This document shows positions 40,696 through 49,122 of a stretch of DNA of 64,000 nucleotides, one piece after another. The notes beneath the pieces were generated by a model, which saw only the letters and a program-made list of their open reading frames with translations, did not search any database and was not told where the DNA came from. The translations under genes were made by a program, and so were the position numbers. Position 1 is the stretch's first letter. The number at the start of each line of letters is the position of its first letter. Location of the stretch: NCBI GenBank assembly GCA_965250275.1, contig OZ252297.1:1054001-1118000 (forward strand), read 5' to 3'. This DNA is from G965250275 sp965250275 (lineage in GTDB: Bacteria; Pseudomonadota; Alphaproteobacteria; Rhodobacterales; Rhodobacteraceae).

Positions 40696-41394
40696 CTATT
40701 CGCGTGGGGGCGTCACAAGACCCTTTTGCACCGCTGGTCGTGCGCGGAAGCGCTCGAGATAGGCGATCAGGTTGGGGTGATCATCCCAGCCGACAACCTC
40801 TTTGGCGCCGTAGAAATCAAGTGCCCCGACCCATGGTGCCAACGCGATGTCCGCGATCGAGTATGTCCCGGTCACCCAGTCGCGCCCTTCCAGCTGAGTT
40901 TCCAGTACCGCCAAAAGGCGCTTTGCTTCGTTGATGTAACGCTCGCGCGGGCGCGGGTCTTCTATGTCTGCACCCGCGAATTTGTAGAAGAAGCCCAGCT
41001 GCCCGAACATCGGACCAATGCCGCCCATCTGAAACATCAGCCATTGGATGGTTTTGGCCTTCTCGATCGCATTGGAGCCAATCAGCTGCCCCGACTTCTC
41101 GGCCAGATAGATCAGGATCGCGCCGCTTTCGAACAGGCCGATGGGTTTTCCGTCCGGACCGTTGGGATCCACGATGGCCGGAATCTTGTTGTTGGGGTTC
41201 AATGAAAGGAACTCGGGGCTCTTGACGTCAGCATCCGCAAGCGTGACCCGATGCGCTTCGTATGGAATGCCCATCTCTTCGAGTGCGATGGACGCTTTGA
41301 CGCCATTTGGGGTCGGAAAAGAATACAACTGCAAGATCTCAGAATTGCTTGCGGGCCATTTTTTGGTGATCGGAAACTGGCTGAGATCTGACAT
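40696..41394 (-). CDS. Glutathione S-transferase family protein (YfcG/Ure2-like)
   Basis: 232 residues from the ATG at 41394, with AATAGGAGC upstream; the longer open frame has no such site. The thioredoxin-like N-domain reads LQLYSFPTPNGVKASIALEE, then NPNNKIPAIVDPNGPDG (cis-Pro block) and LFESGAILIYLAEKSG (glutathione-binding ES). The helical C-domain contains QMGGIGPMFGQLGFFYKFAG and ends near ARPAVQKGL. The Asn in the PTPNG turn is typical of the disulfide-reductase branch (YfcG) rather than detoxifying GSTs. It is divergent from the MscS gene. Confidence 0.88.
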   Translation of the reverse strand: MSDLSQFPITKKWPASNSEILQLYSFPTPNGVKASIALEEMGIPYEAHRVTLADADVKSPEFLSLNPNNKIPAIVDPNGPDGKPIGLFESGAILIYLAEKSGQLIGSNAIEKAKTIQWLMFQMGGIGPMFGQLGFFYKFAGADIEDPRPRERYINEAKRLLAVLETQLEGRDWVTGTYSIADIALAPWVGALDFYGAKEVVGWDDHPNLIAYLERFRARPAVQKGLVTPPRE

Positions 41395-41532
41395 GATTGC
41401 TCCTATTGATGCTTGTTGGAAGATAGAGCGCGCGCGCGCGACTAACAGCCTTCTGTCTGTGCGCTGATAAAGATTAGTTGCGCGCGAATGAGTAACTGAT
41501 GCATCTGATAACGATAAGACATTGGACAGGGA

Positions 41533-42348
41533 GTGATCGAACCGATGGAGATGGTAGACAGCATGGGTGGGGCTTTGCCCCTCTTGATAAACGCAGGCAA
41601 GGCATTGCTGGTCCTGATCGTAGGCTGGATCTTGGCCGCGTGGGCCGGCCGTGTGGTGCGCATGCGCCTCAATTCGGTCCCGCAAATGGACCCAACCCTC
41701 GGCAATTTCCTTGGAAGCATGGCCAAATGGGCCGTCTTGCTGATCGTTCTGGTAACGGTGCTCAGCATCTTTGGGGTGCAGGCGACCAGTCTGGTGGCCA
41801 TTCTGGGTGCGGCATCCCTTGCCATTGGTTTGGCGCTACAGGGGACACTGAGCGATCTGGCCGCAGGTTTCATGCTGATCCTGTTCCGACCCTATAAAAT
41901 CGGGGAGTTTGTCGACATTGCAGGCACGTCTGGCACGGTGAAGGACCTCAACCTCTTTGTCACCGAACTTGTGACACCGGACAACGTCCAGATCATTGTC
42001 CCGAACGGGCAAGCGTGGGGTGCGATCATCACCAACTTCTCAGCGCATGAAACACGGCGCGTCGATTTGCTGTTCGGGATCGATTATGGGGACAGTTCAG
42101 ATGCGGCCATGCAAATTATCTTCGACGTCGCGCGCGCCGATCCGCGTGTTCACGACGACCCGGCCCCTTGGGCCAAGGTCACAAATCTGGGCGACAGTTC
42201 CGTCGATATCACCGTGCGTATCTGGTGCGATGCCGCCGACTATTGGGAGCTGAAGTTCGATATGACCAAGGCAGTCAAAGAAGCCTTTGACGCCAAGGGC
42301 ATATCGATCCCCTATCCCCACTCGGTGGAGATACACAAGACAGCCTGA
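41533..42348 (+). CDS. Small-conductance mechanosensitive channel (MscS family)
   Basis: 271 residues from a GTG at 41533; ATG codons at 41545 or 41551 are possible starts. Three helices are seen, the third being the pore helix (LVAILGAASLAIGLALQGTL) with its Ala/Gly pattern. The beta domain follows: LSDLAAGFMLILFRPYKIGE and IVPNGQAWGAIITNFSAHET. The C-terminal alpha/beta domain ends at the portal region. It opens under membrane tension to release solutes during hypo-osmotic shock. It is convergent with ald, with a hairpin over its stop codon. Confidence 0.92.
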   Translation: MIEPMEMVDSMGGALPLLINAGKALLVLIVGWILAAWAGRVVRMRLNSVPQMDPTLGNFLGSMAKWAVLLIVLVTVLSIFGVQATSLVAILGAASLAIGLALQGTLSDLAAGFMLILFRPYKIGEFVDIAGTSGTVKDLNLFVTELVTPDNVQIIVPNGQAWGAIITNFSAHETRRVDLLFGIDYGDSSDAAMQIIFDVARADPRVHDDPAPWAKVTNLGDSSVDITVRIWCDAADYWELKFDMTKAVKEAFDAKGISIPYPHSVEIHKTA

Positions 42349-42365
42349 GCGCGAGGGCGCTCAGG
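42344..42365. terminator. Hairpin between mscS-type gene and ald
   Basis: CCTGAGCGC and GCGCTCAGG form a perfect 9-bp stem with loop GAGG. The stem contains the channel gene's TGA stop (42346-42348) and ends 6 bases before the ald stop. It has no T-run. Confidence 0.4.
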
Positions 42366-42371
42366 CCCAGC

Positions 42372-43490
42372 TCAGGACTTGATCACAAGCTGGGGCGAGA
42401 CCACGTCGATCCCCAGCGCCTTGCCCACTGCGTAGTAAGTCAGTTGGCCGGCATGTACGTTTAGGCCGGCCAGCAGGTGCGGATCGTCGGCGCAGGCTTG
42501 CTTCCAGCCTTTGTCCGCCAGCGCCAGTAGGAAAGGCATTGTGGCGTTGCCCAGTGCAATCGTGGATGTCCGGGCGACCGCACCCGGCATGTTCGCCACG
42601 CAGTAGTGCATGACACCGTCGACCTCATAAATCGGGTCTTGATGCGTGGTCGCCTTTGAGGTTTCGAAGCAGCCGCCCTGGTCGATGGCCACGTCGACAA
42701 TGGCCGCACCGGGTTTCATGTCTGACAGCTGCGCACGGGTCACCAGCTTGGGGGCCGCAGCGCCCGGGATCAGGACCGCGCCGATCACCATGTCGGCTTC
42801 CATCACTTGTTCAGCAGTATTGCCAGCACTTGCAAAGCTGGTCTTGAAGACACCGCCGAATGCGTCATCCAGATACCGCATCCGCGGCAACGATCGATCC
42901 AGCACAGTCACGTCCGCTCCCATTCCAGCAGCTACCCGTGCGGCATGGGTGCCCACGACACCACCGCCGATCACGGCCACCTTGGCTGGTCCGACGCCAG
43001 GCACGCCGCCCATGAGCACGCCACGACCGCCATTGGCCTTTTGCAGGGTCCAGGCCCCGACCTGCGGTGCCAGTTTGCCGGCAACCTCGGACATCGGTGC
43101 CAACAATGGCAGGCCACCCTGTGCATCGGTTACGGTTTCATACGCGATGGCGGTGCAGCCCGAGGCCAGCAGATCGTGGGTCTGGTCCGGATCAGGTGCC
43201 AGATGCAGATAGGTGAACAACAGCTGGCCCTCGCGCAGCATTTTGCGCTCTACAGCCTGAGGTTCTTTGACCTTGACGATCATATCGGCGCTGGCAAACA
43301 CCTCTTCTGCAGTGTCGAGAATGACTGCACCCGCTGTGCAATAGTCTGCGTCTTCGAACCCGGCACCGCGACCGGCGCCCGCTTGAATCAGCACGTCGTG
43401 GCCGTGGGCCACTGCTTCCCGTGCAGCGTTGGGGGTCATGCCAACGCGGAATTCCTGTGGTTTAATCTCGGTCGGGCATCCAATTTTCAT
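42372..43490 (-). CDS. ald: Alanine dehydrogenase
   Basis: 372 residues. KIGCPTEIKPQEFRVGMTPN opens the substrate domain, and FTYLHLAPDP and CTAIAYETVTD are conserved. The NAD domain carries VAVIGGGVVGTHAARVAAGM and VTVLDRSLPRMRYLD, and MHYCVANMPGAVARTSTIAL is a family signature. The enzyme interconverts L-alanine with pyruvate and ammonium using NAD. Alanine is the by-product of Tpa with pyruvate, so Ald could regenerate pyruvate for taurine use. It is divergent from an Lrp-type gene that is its likely regulator. Confidence 0.95.
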   Translation of the reverse strand: MKIGCPTEIKPQEFRVGMTPNAAREAVAHGHDVLIQAGAGRGAGFEDADYCTAGAVILDTAEEVFASADMIVKVKEPQAVERKMLREGQLLFTYLHLAPDPDQTHDLLASGCTAIAYETVTDAQGGLPLLAPMSEVAGKLAPQVGAWTLQKANGGRGVLMGGVPGVGPAKVAVIGGGVVGTHAARVAAGMGADVTVLDRSLPRMRYLDDAFGGVFKTSFASAGNTAEQVMEADMVIGAVLIPGAAAPKLVTRAQLSDMKPGAAIVDVAIDQGGCFETSKATTHQDPIYEVDGVMHYCVANMPGAVARTSTIALGNATMPFLLALADKGWKQACADDPHLLAGLNVHAGQLTYYAVGKALGIDVVSPQLVIKS

Positions 43491-43578
43491 TCTACATCCT
43501 CCCTCAGAACTTGCGCGGGAGTCTGCGCTTTTTGGCGTGCAATTTCCAGCTAAACCCTCTCGCCAAATACGGTCTTTG

Positions 43579-43593
43579 TCGAATAGTCTTCGA
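43579..43593. promoter_or_regulatory. Dyad TCGAA-N5-TTCGA in the ald/lrp divergent promoter
   Basis: A 15-bp dyad within a longer AT-rich imperfect repeat (TTTG...TGAAA), 34 bases before the regulator start. Size and spacing fit an Lrp/AldR-type box. Confidence 0.4.
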
Positions 43594-43627
43594 TGAAATT
43601 AAACTCAAACGCGAGGAACTTGCGCCA

Positions 43628-44086
43628 ATGAGCCTCGACGCAATCGATAAGCGGATCCTGAGCGCGCTTCAGCGCACCGGACGGATGTCCAACTCAGACC
43701 TGTCTGAAAAGGTGAACCTGTCGGCTTCGGCCTGCCATCGCCGCGTCCAGCGTCTGGAGGCCGAAGGATACATTCGCGACTATGTGGCATTGCTCGATGC
43801 CCGCATGATGGGTGTCCCGACGACGGTCTTTGTCGAGATCACATTGCAGGGCCAGACAGATGAAGTGCTGGACGCATTTGAAAAATCCGTTTCGCGGATT
43901 CCGGACGTTCTGGAGTGTCACCTTATGGCAGGCACAGCGGATTACATCCTGAAAGTTGTAGCTGAGAACACCGAAGACTTTGCCCGGATCCATCGTCAGC
44001 ATCTCGCGCGCCTGCCGGGCGTCGCCCAGATGCAATCCTCTTTTGCCTTGCGGACGGTGTTCAAAACAACGGCATTGCCGGTCTGA
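43628..44086 (+). CDS. Lrp/AsnC family regulator, probably of alanine dehydrogenase
   Basis: 152 residues from the ATG at 43628. DAIDKRILSALQRTGRMSNS, then LSEKVNLSASACHRRVQRLE is the helix-turn-helix. The RAM domain has VFVEITLQGQTDEVLDAFEK, DVLECHLMAGTADYILKVVA and ends with SSFALRTVFKTTALPV. The divergent position next to ald is the usual AldR arrangement, in which the protein binds alanine and activates ald. It is only partly similar to the Lrp at 19424, so the two are not a recent duplication. Confidence 0.88.
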   Translation: MSLDAIDKRILSALQRTGRMSNSDLSEKVNLSASACHRRVQRLEAEGYIRDYVALLDARMMGVPTTVFVEITLQGQTDEVLDAFEKSVSRIPDVLECHLMAGTADYILKVVAENTEDFARIHRQHLARLPGVAQMQSSFALRTVFKTTALPV

Positions 44087-44121
44087 TCCGGCCACTTTGG
44101 AGGAACGGCTCTGGTGCCGTG

Positions 44122-44796
44122 TCAGAACCGCTCACCTTGGGGTCGCAGCTCGATTTCCCACGCCCAGCACGACGGGTGCTGATCCAGGAACTGCATGTAG
44201 GTGGTCGCGATGGCGTCGGGATCCAGTCCAGCATTGTCAGGGTTGTCGTCCGGGGATTTCGCAATGCCCCCATCGATGACGAAGTGCCCGATATGGATGT
44301 TCTTGGGATGCAACTCGCGCGCCATGGACTGGCACAGACCGCGCAAACCGAATTTCCCGATGGCAAAGCTTGACGAGTTGGCAAAGCCCTTCACGCCAGC
44401 AGACGCCCCGGTGAACAGCATTGCACCGGAACCGCGCGGGATCATCCGCTTGGATGCATGATGCGCCATCAGAAAGGCGCCATAGGCCGTCACAAGGATG
44501 GCATTTTCGACGGCTTCCGGGTCCAGTGTTTCAATGCCACCGCGGACACGGGCACTGGGGTTGTAGACTGCGACCTCCAGTGGGCCTGCTTCATCCACGG
44601 TTTCGAAGAGACGCGCCATGTCCTCTCGATCTCGGGCGTTGCAATCCACTAGCTTCGCGTTTGTCTCCTGCGCCAGTTCGGTCAGATCGGAGGTGTCGCG
44701 GGACGCAAGGACAAGGTCATGGCCACGTGCGTGGAGCTGTCGGGCCAGAGCGGCAGACAAGCCATGCCCGGCGCCGATGATGAGTGCAGTTGTCAT
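44122..44796 (-). CDS. Short-chain dehydrogenase/reductase-like protein lacking the catalytic Tyr
   Basis: 224 residues. The nucleotide site is ALIIGAGHGLSAALARQL (a variant of TGxxxGxG), NPSA replaces the NNAG motif, and Ser132 is present in LFTGASAG. In place of the YxxxK pair the sequence reads SSSFAIGKFGLRGL, so the catalytic Tyr is Phe144 while Lys148 is kept. The C-terminus matches normal SDR length. It may bind NAD(P)H without standard catalysis, or use another residue. It is divergent from a GMC oxidoreductase and may belong to the same pathway. Confidence 0.8.
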   Translation of the reverse strand: MTTALIIGAGHGLSAALARQLHARGHDLVLASRDTSDLTELAQETNAKLVDCNARDREDMARLFETVDEAGPLEVAVYNPSARVRGGIETLDPEAVENAILVTAYGAFLMAHHASKRMIPRGSGAMLFTGASAGVKGFANSSSFAIGKFGLRGLCQSMARELHPKNIHIGHFVIDGGIAKSPDDNPDNAGLDPDAIATTYMQFLDQHPSCWAWEIELRPQGERF

Positions 44797-44958
44797 AGGA
44801 GATCCTCCGGCTGGTGGCGGACCGGGGTGGTGCCCCGGTGTGGTCGCCGAAAGATTAACCCGGAGGAGCGGATCGGAACAGGCCCGGTCCGGCGCATGCC
44901 GTCAAAGCACCTTGCACCGCACTGGCATCTGGGAAACTCTGCTGGCCAGGGAGGCAAA

Positions 44959-46545
44959 ATGGTTTGGGATTACATCATCGTCGGTGCTGGCAGCGCCGGT
45001 TGCGTTCTGGCCAAACGTCTGGCGGACGCGGGACGGCGCGTCCTGTTGCTCGAGGCCGGTGGCCGCGACAACTACCACTGGGTGCACATCCCGATGGGGT
45101 ATCTCTACTGCATCGGGAACCCCCGCACGGACTGGATGTTTCGCACGGCGGAAGAGCCGGGCCTGAATGGGCGTTCCTTGCTCTATCCGCGCGGCAAGGT
45201 TCTGGGGGGATGCTCATCAATCAATGGGATGCTGTATCTGCGAGGGCAGGCCGCCGACTATGACGGCTGGCGACAGCGGGGCCTGACCGGCTGGGGATGG
45301 GACGATGTGCTGCCGCATTTTCTCAGTTCCGAGGACTACGTGGACGGCGCTTCCGACATGCATGGGGCAGGAGGCGAATGGCGCGTTGATAATCAGCGTC
45401 TGCACTGGGATGTGCTGGATCACTGGGCGGAGGCAGCTCAGGCGTGGGGCTTGCCACGCGTGACGGATTTCAACACCGGCGACAACGAGGGTGTCGGATA
45501 CTTCCGGGTCAACCAATGCAAGGGCTGGCGGATGAATACGGCCAAAGCGTTTTTGCGCACTGCGACGGGGCAGGGGCTGAAAGTGGAAACCGAAGCGCAC
45601 ACCCGACGTGTCCTGTTTGAGGGGCGGCGCGCTATCGGCGTCGAGTATGACCGGAATGGCGAAACCCATAGAGCCACGGCCGGTGAAGTGATCCTGAGCG
45701 CGGGTGCCATCGGGTCCCCGCAACTCTTGCAACTGTCGGGGGTTGGGCCGGGCGCGCTGCTCCAGCAACACGGAATCGAGGTACTGTCAGAGGCACCGGA
45801 GATCGGCGCGAACCTGCAAGACCATTTGCAGTTGCGTTGCGCCTGGCGCCTGACTGGGGCAAAGACCTTGAATACGTTGGCCAATTCGCTCTGGGGAAAA
45901 GCGAAGATCGGTCTGGAGTATGCGCTCAGGCGATCTGGGCCAATGTCGATGGCGCCCAGTCAGCTTGGGGCGTTCTCCAAATCGCGCCCGGATTTGGCCA
46001 CACCCGATCTGGAGTATCATGTGCAACCGCTTTCGCTCGAGGCGTTCGGGCAGCCGTTGCATGACTTTCCAGCCCTGACTGCCAGTGTTTGCAACTTGCG
46101 GCCCGAAAGCCGCGGCAGCGTTGAGATTACGTCACCCGATCCACATGCGCCGCCGCGGATTGCTCCGAACTACCTCAGCACCGAAGGGGACCGGAAGGTG
46201 GCGGTCGATGCGATCCGGCAGGCGCGCGCGATCATCCGGCAGGCGCCCATGCAGCGGTATCAGCCCGAAGAACTCAAACCCGGCGGCGGGTCCGACGAAG
46301 AGATGGATCTGGTGCAGGCCGCTGGCGACATTGGAACAACGATCTTCCATCCAACCTGCACTGTCAGGATGGGAGCCGAAGACACCGCTCCTTTGGACGG
46401 TCAGCTGCGCGTGCGTGGCGTTGAAGGTTTGCGCGTGGTGGATGCGAGCGTCATGCCGTCGATCACCAGTGGCAACACAAATGCACCCACGATTATGATT
46501 GCGGAAAAGGCTGCGTCCATGCTTCTGAACGCTGGCCGGGCGTGA
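44959..46545 (+). CDS. GMC family FAD oxidoreductase (choline/alcohol dehydrogenase-like)
   Basis: 528 residues from the ATG at 44959, with GGGAGGC just upstream; a longer open frame before it is not supported. WDYIIVGAGSAGCVLAKRLA binds FAD, GKVLGGCSSINGMLYLRGQA is the first GMC signature, GEVILSAGAIGSPQLLQLSG the second, and VVDASVMPSITSGNTNAPTI the C-terminal FAD block. It oxidises a primary alcohol to an aldehyde. It resembles BetA, but no betaine aldehyde dehydrogenase (betB) is nearby, so the alcohol is uncertain. The next gene overlaps by one base. Confidence 0.88.
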   Translation: MVWDYIIVGAGSAGCVLAKRLADAGRRVLLLEAGGRDNYHWVHIPMGYLYCIGNPRTDWMFRTAEEPGLNGRSLLYPRGKVLGGCSSINGMLYLRGQAADYDGWRQRGLTGWGWDDVLPHFLSSEDYVDGASDMHGAGGEWRVDNQRLHWDVLDHWAEAAQAWGLPRVTDFNTGDNEGVGYFRVNQCKGWRMNTAKAFLRTATGQGLKVETEAHTRRVLFEGRRAIGVEYDRNGETHRATAGEVILSAGAIGSPQLLQLSGVGPGALLQQHGIEVLSEAPEIGANLQDHLQLRCAWRLTGAKTLNTLANSLWGKAKIGLEYALRRSGPMSMAPSQLGAFSKSRPDLATPDLEYHVQPLSLEAFGQPLHDFPALTASVCNLRPESRGSVEITSPDPHAPPRIAPNYLSTEGDRKVAVDAIRQARAIIRQAPMQRYQPEELKPGGGSDEEMDLVQAAGDIGTTIFHPTCTVRMGAEDTAPLDGQLRVRGVEGLRVVDASVMPSITSGNTNAPTIMIAEKAASMLLNAGRA

Positions 46546-47591
46546 TGGCGGACTTCCTGATCTACGGCGCGAACGGGTATACCGGTGCTTTGATTGCGGA
46601 AGCGGCGGTCAAGGTCGGATTGCGGCCCTGTCTGGCGGGTCGATCAGGACCTAAAATCGAAGTGCTGGCGCAGAAGCTGGATCTGCCACACCGTGTCTTC
46701 TCCGTTGAGGACAACGATGCGCTTCATGCAGCAGTGGCGGACGTGCCGCTTGTGCTCAACTGCGCCGGCCCTTTCCACCGCACGTATGAGCCGATCGCGC
46801 GAGCCTGCATACATCTCGGGCGCCACTACCTTGATATCACCGGCGAGCCCGATGTGTTGCAGGGCTGCGCGGACATGGCACCTGCCGCGCGCGACGCGGG
46901 GGTCCTGTTGATGCCTGGGTGCGGGTTCGACGTGGTTCCAACAGACTGCGCAGCAGCAATGCTGAAAGCGGAACTGCCAGAGGCAACGGAGCTGATCCTT
47001 GCGTTCACCACTGCGGCTGGCGCAAGCCGGGGCACGATGCGCACTGCCGTGGAGGCCGGGCTGAGCCGCAATGCGCTGGTCTTGGAGAATGGCGAGTTGC
47101 GCGAGTTGCCGCAGCTCAAGGAGCGCAGGATCGACTTCGGGGACGGGCCACGCACCGCGATCGCCACCACCTGGGGTGACCTGATCACTGCGCCTCATAC
47201 CACCGACATAAATTCGGTCGAAGTTTATCTGGCCCCCGACCCGGAAGCGGAAAAGCTGATGCGCACGCCCCTCTGGGTCCGCAAGATCCTGGCCTCGGGG
47301 CTGGGTCGCTGGTTGGTGATGCGGCAGATTGACCGGCGCCCACCGGGCCCGGATGCAGAGGCGCGGGCCACGCGCCGGTGCAGGGTCTTTGGCGAGGCGC
47401 GCGCGTCAAATGGACAGAGCGCGCAAGTGTTGTTGGACCTGCCCGAGAACTACGAACTGACTGTTTTGGCCGCGACCGAGATTGTGCAACGCGTGTTGAA
47501 TGAAACGCCGCAGGCTGGGTTCTGGACGCCCGCGGGTCTGTTCGGGACCGGGCTGGTCCTTGATTTGCCAGGGACCAAGCGTCTGAAGTGA
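46545..47591 (+). CDS. Saccharopine dehydrogenase-like NADP-binding protein (trans-acting enoyl reductase type)
   Basis: 348 residues from the ATG at 46545, overlapping the TGA of the GMC gene (a GTG one codon earlier is possible). MADFLIYGANGYTGALIAEA is the Rossmann start, then LVLNCAGPFHRTYEPIARAC, HYLDITGEPDVLQGC and LMPGCGFDVVPTDCAAAML. These blocks are those of the saccharopine-dehydrogenase-like family that includes mycobacterial trans-acting enoyl reductases. The substrate is unknown. Coupling to the GMC gene suggests consecutive steps in one pathway. Confidence 0.8.
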   Translation: MADFLIYGANGYTGALIAEAAVKVGLRPCLAGRSGPKIEVLAQKLDLPHRVFSVEDNDALHAAVADVPLVLNCAGPFHRTYEPIARACIHLGRHYLDITGEPDVLQGCADMAPAARDAGVLLMPGCGFDVVPTDCAAAMLKAELPEATELILAFTTAAGASRGTMRTAVEAGLSRNALVLENGELRELPQLKERRIDFGDGPRTAIATTWGDLITAPHTTDINSVEVYLAPDPEAEKLMRTPLWVRKILASGLGRWLVMRQIDRRPPGPDAEARATRRCRVFGEARASNGQSAQVLLDLPENYELTVLAATEIVQRVLNETPQAGFWTPAGLFGTGLVLDLPGTKRLK

Positions 47592-47623
47592 TCTACTTCG
47601 TGTGACCTGTTGAGCGGGCAAAG

Positions 47624-47653
47624 AAAAACCCCCGCGCACAAGGCCCCGGGGGT
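47624..47653 (-). terminator. Rho-independent terminator of rpsU
   Basis: On the minus strand ACCCCCG and CGGGGGT (with extra flanking pairs) form the stem, followed by TTTTTC. It lies about 37 bases after the rpsU stop. Confidence 0.7.
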
Positions 47654-47689
47654 CGATCTGTGTCGTGTCGGCAAAGCCGCAGGGATAGC

Positions 47690-47896
47690 TTAGAGCAGCC
47701 CTTCGCGTTGCGCCTTTTTCTTGGCCAGCTTGCGGGCCCGGCGAATCGCTTCGGCTTTCTCGCGCGCTTTTTTCTCGGACGGTTTCTCGAAGTGTTGCTT
47801 GAGCTTCATTTCGCGGAACACGCCTTCACGTTGCAGCTTTTTCTTCAGGGCACGAAGCGCCTGATCGACATTGTTGTCTCGAACACTAACCTGCAT
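47690..47896 (-). CDS. rpsU: 30S ribosomal protein S21
   Basis: 68 residues. QVSVRDNNVDQALRALKKKL and QREGVFREMKLKQHFEKPSE are the S21 signature, followed by a basic helical tail (RARKLAKKKAQREGLL). It helps the 30S subunit start translation. The gene has its own promoter-like element and terminator, so it is monocistronic. AAAGGTGG lies upstream of the ATG as ribosome binding site. Confidence 0.97.
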   Translation of the reverse strand: MQVSVRDNNVDQALRALKKKLQREGVFREMKLKQHFEKPSEKKAREKAEAIRRARKLAKKKAQREGLL

Positions 47897-47948
47897 GTGG
47901 TTTTCACCACCTTTCTAAGTTGGGTTGCAAGGAATTGCAGGAGGTGGC

Positions 47949-47977
47949 CCTATAGCAAAGCCATGCTAGGTTGTCCA
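47949..47977 (-). promoter_or_regulatory. Putative promoter of rpsU
   Basis: On the minus strand TGGACA (47972-47977), 17-base spacer, TATAGG (47949-47954) preceded by TGC. It lies about 50 bases ahead of the start codon. Confidence 0.5.
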
Positions 47978-48010
47978 GCATGCCCCAACCCAATTCGCGG
48001 AGTGTCGGCC

Positions 48011-48703
48011 ATGACCACACCTTATGAAGAGACCAAAGATGCCCTTTTGGACGCGGCCCTGCTGAATGTCCCGTTTGATGGGTGGTCCGAAGCGACGTTC
48101 CGCGCCGCCGTTCGGGAGGCAGGCGTGGACGCGGCCCTGGCACGGGCCGTGTGCCCCAGAGGAGCGGTGGATCTGGCTCTTGCCTATCACAAGCGCGGTG
48201 ATCTTGCGATGAAGGAGCGGCTCAAAGTCACCGACATGACCGGCATGAAGTTCCGCGAAAAAATCGCACTGGCCGTCCGTTTCAGATTGGAAGCGGCAGA
48301 TGATCGCGAGGCTGTGCGCAGAGGGACGACTCTGTTTTCGCTGCCACATCGGGCGGCTGACGGGGCTAAGGCGATTTGGGAAACCGTGGACCTGATTTGG
48401 GACACGCTGGGTGATACGTCCGACGATTTTAACTGGTATTCGAAACGCGCCACGTTGAGCGGTGTCTACAGCGCCACGCTGCTCTACTGGCTGGGTGATG
48501 ACAGCCCGGGGCATCAGGCGACATGGTCGTTTCTGGATCGCCGGATAGAGAACGTAATGCAGATTGAGAAGCTGAAGGCACGCGTGAATGACAATCCGGT
48601 TCTGAAACCTTTCACCGCCGGTCCGAACTGGCTCATGAAACAGATAAAACGCCCTCCAAAGATGCCCGACATGGATTTTCCGGGTATGACCGACCCGCGC
48701 TGA
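48011..48703 (+). CDS. COQ9 family protein
   Basis: 230 residues from the ATG at 48011. The start (TTPYEETKDALLDAALLNVP) looks like a TetR-type first helix, which COQ9 shares in fold, followed by VPFDGWSEATFRAAVREAGV. The lipid-binding C-terminal part includes WYSKRATLSGVYSATLLYWL, a strong COQ9 signature. In ubiquinone synthesis it presents the lipid precursor to the hydroxylase. It is divergent from rpsU and convergent with a small membrane protein. Confidence 0.9.
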   Translation: MTTPYEETKDALLDAALLNVPFDGWSEATFRAAVREAGVDAALARAVCPRGAVDLALAYHKRGDLAMKERLKVTDMTGMKFREKIALAVRFRLEAADDREAVRRGTTLFSLPHRAADGAKAIWETVDLIWDTLGDTSDDFNWYSKRATLSGVYSATLLYWLGDDSPGHQATWSFLDRRIENVMQIEKLKARVNDNPVLKPFTAGPNWLMKQIKRPPKMPDMDFPGMTDPR

Positions 48704-49051
48704 TCAGCCCCGCAGCAGTGTTGCGATGGCGACGCATTGAACGGCGACAACCGCGAGATTGGTGACAACAACCGGACTGGCCACCCCGACCAGCAATACG
48801 GTTGAAAGCTTGTAGGTGATCTGCACCGCAAAGAGTGCAAGCGTCGCAGGGATCGCCCAGTCTGCGCGTGCCAGATGGGCGGCAATTAGAACACAGCTGA
48901 CTACGCCGATGGACAAGTACACTGATGTCAGAATCAGACGCGCATCTGTGACCGGACCAAACACCTCGATCATTCCGGGACGCTCCATCAGCAGCGCGCT
49001 GACCAAAGGGACAAGGATCAGCAGGTTCAGCACAAGTGCCGCGATCAGCAT
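48704..49051 (-). CDS. Four-helix membrane protein, function unknown
   Basis: 115 residues, almost entirely hydrophobic, with helices at about 2-20, 38-58, 65-84 and 92-112. The only polar loop is MERPGMIEVFGPVTDAR between helices 1 and 2. I do not recognise a family. The stop lies directly against that of the COQ9 gene on the other strand (no gap). It is divergent from the quinone oxidoreductase gene. Confidence 0.6.
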   Translation of the reverse strand: MLIAALVLNLLILVPLVSALLMERPGMIEVFGPVTDARLILTSVYLSIGVVSCVLIAAHLARADWAIPATLALFAVQITYKLSTVLLVGVASPVVVTNLAVVAVQCVAIATLLRG

Positions 49052-49122
49052 CAGGGTTCCTTTCTGATTGTGAATGGGGATACGGTGCGCGAAATGTACC
49101 GGATCAACTCAGGGCAGACACA

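Noticed and set aside
41428..41441. Alternating GC run between the GST and MscS genes
   Set aside because: It is only about 11 bases long, in a high-GC genome; no reason to assign function.
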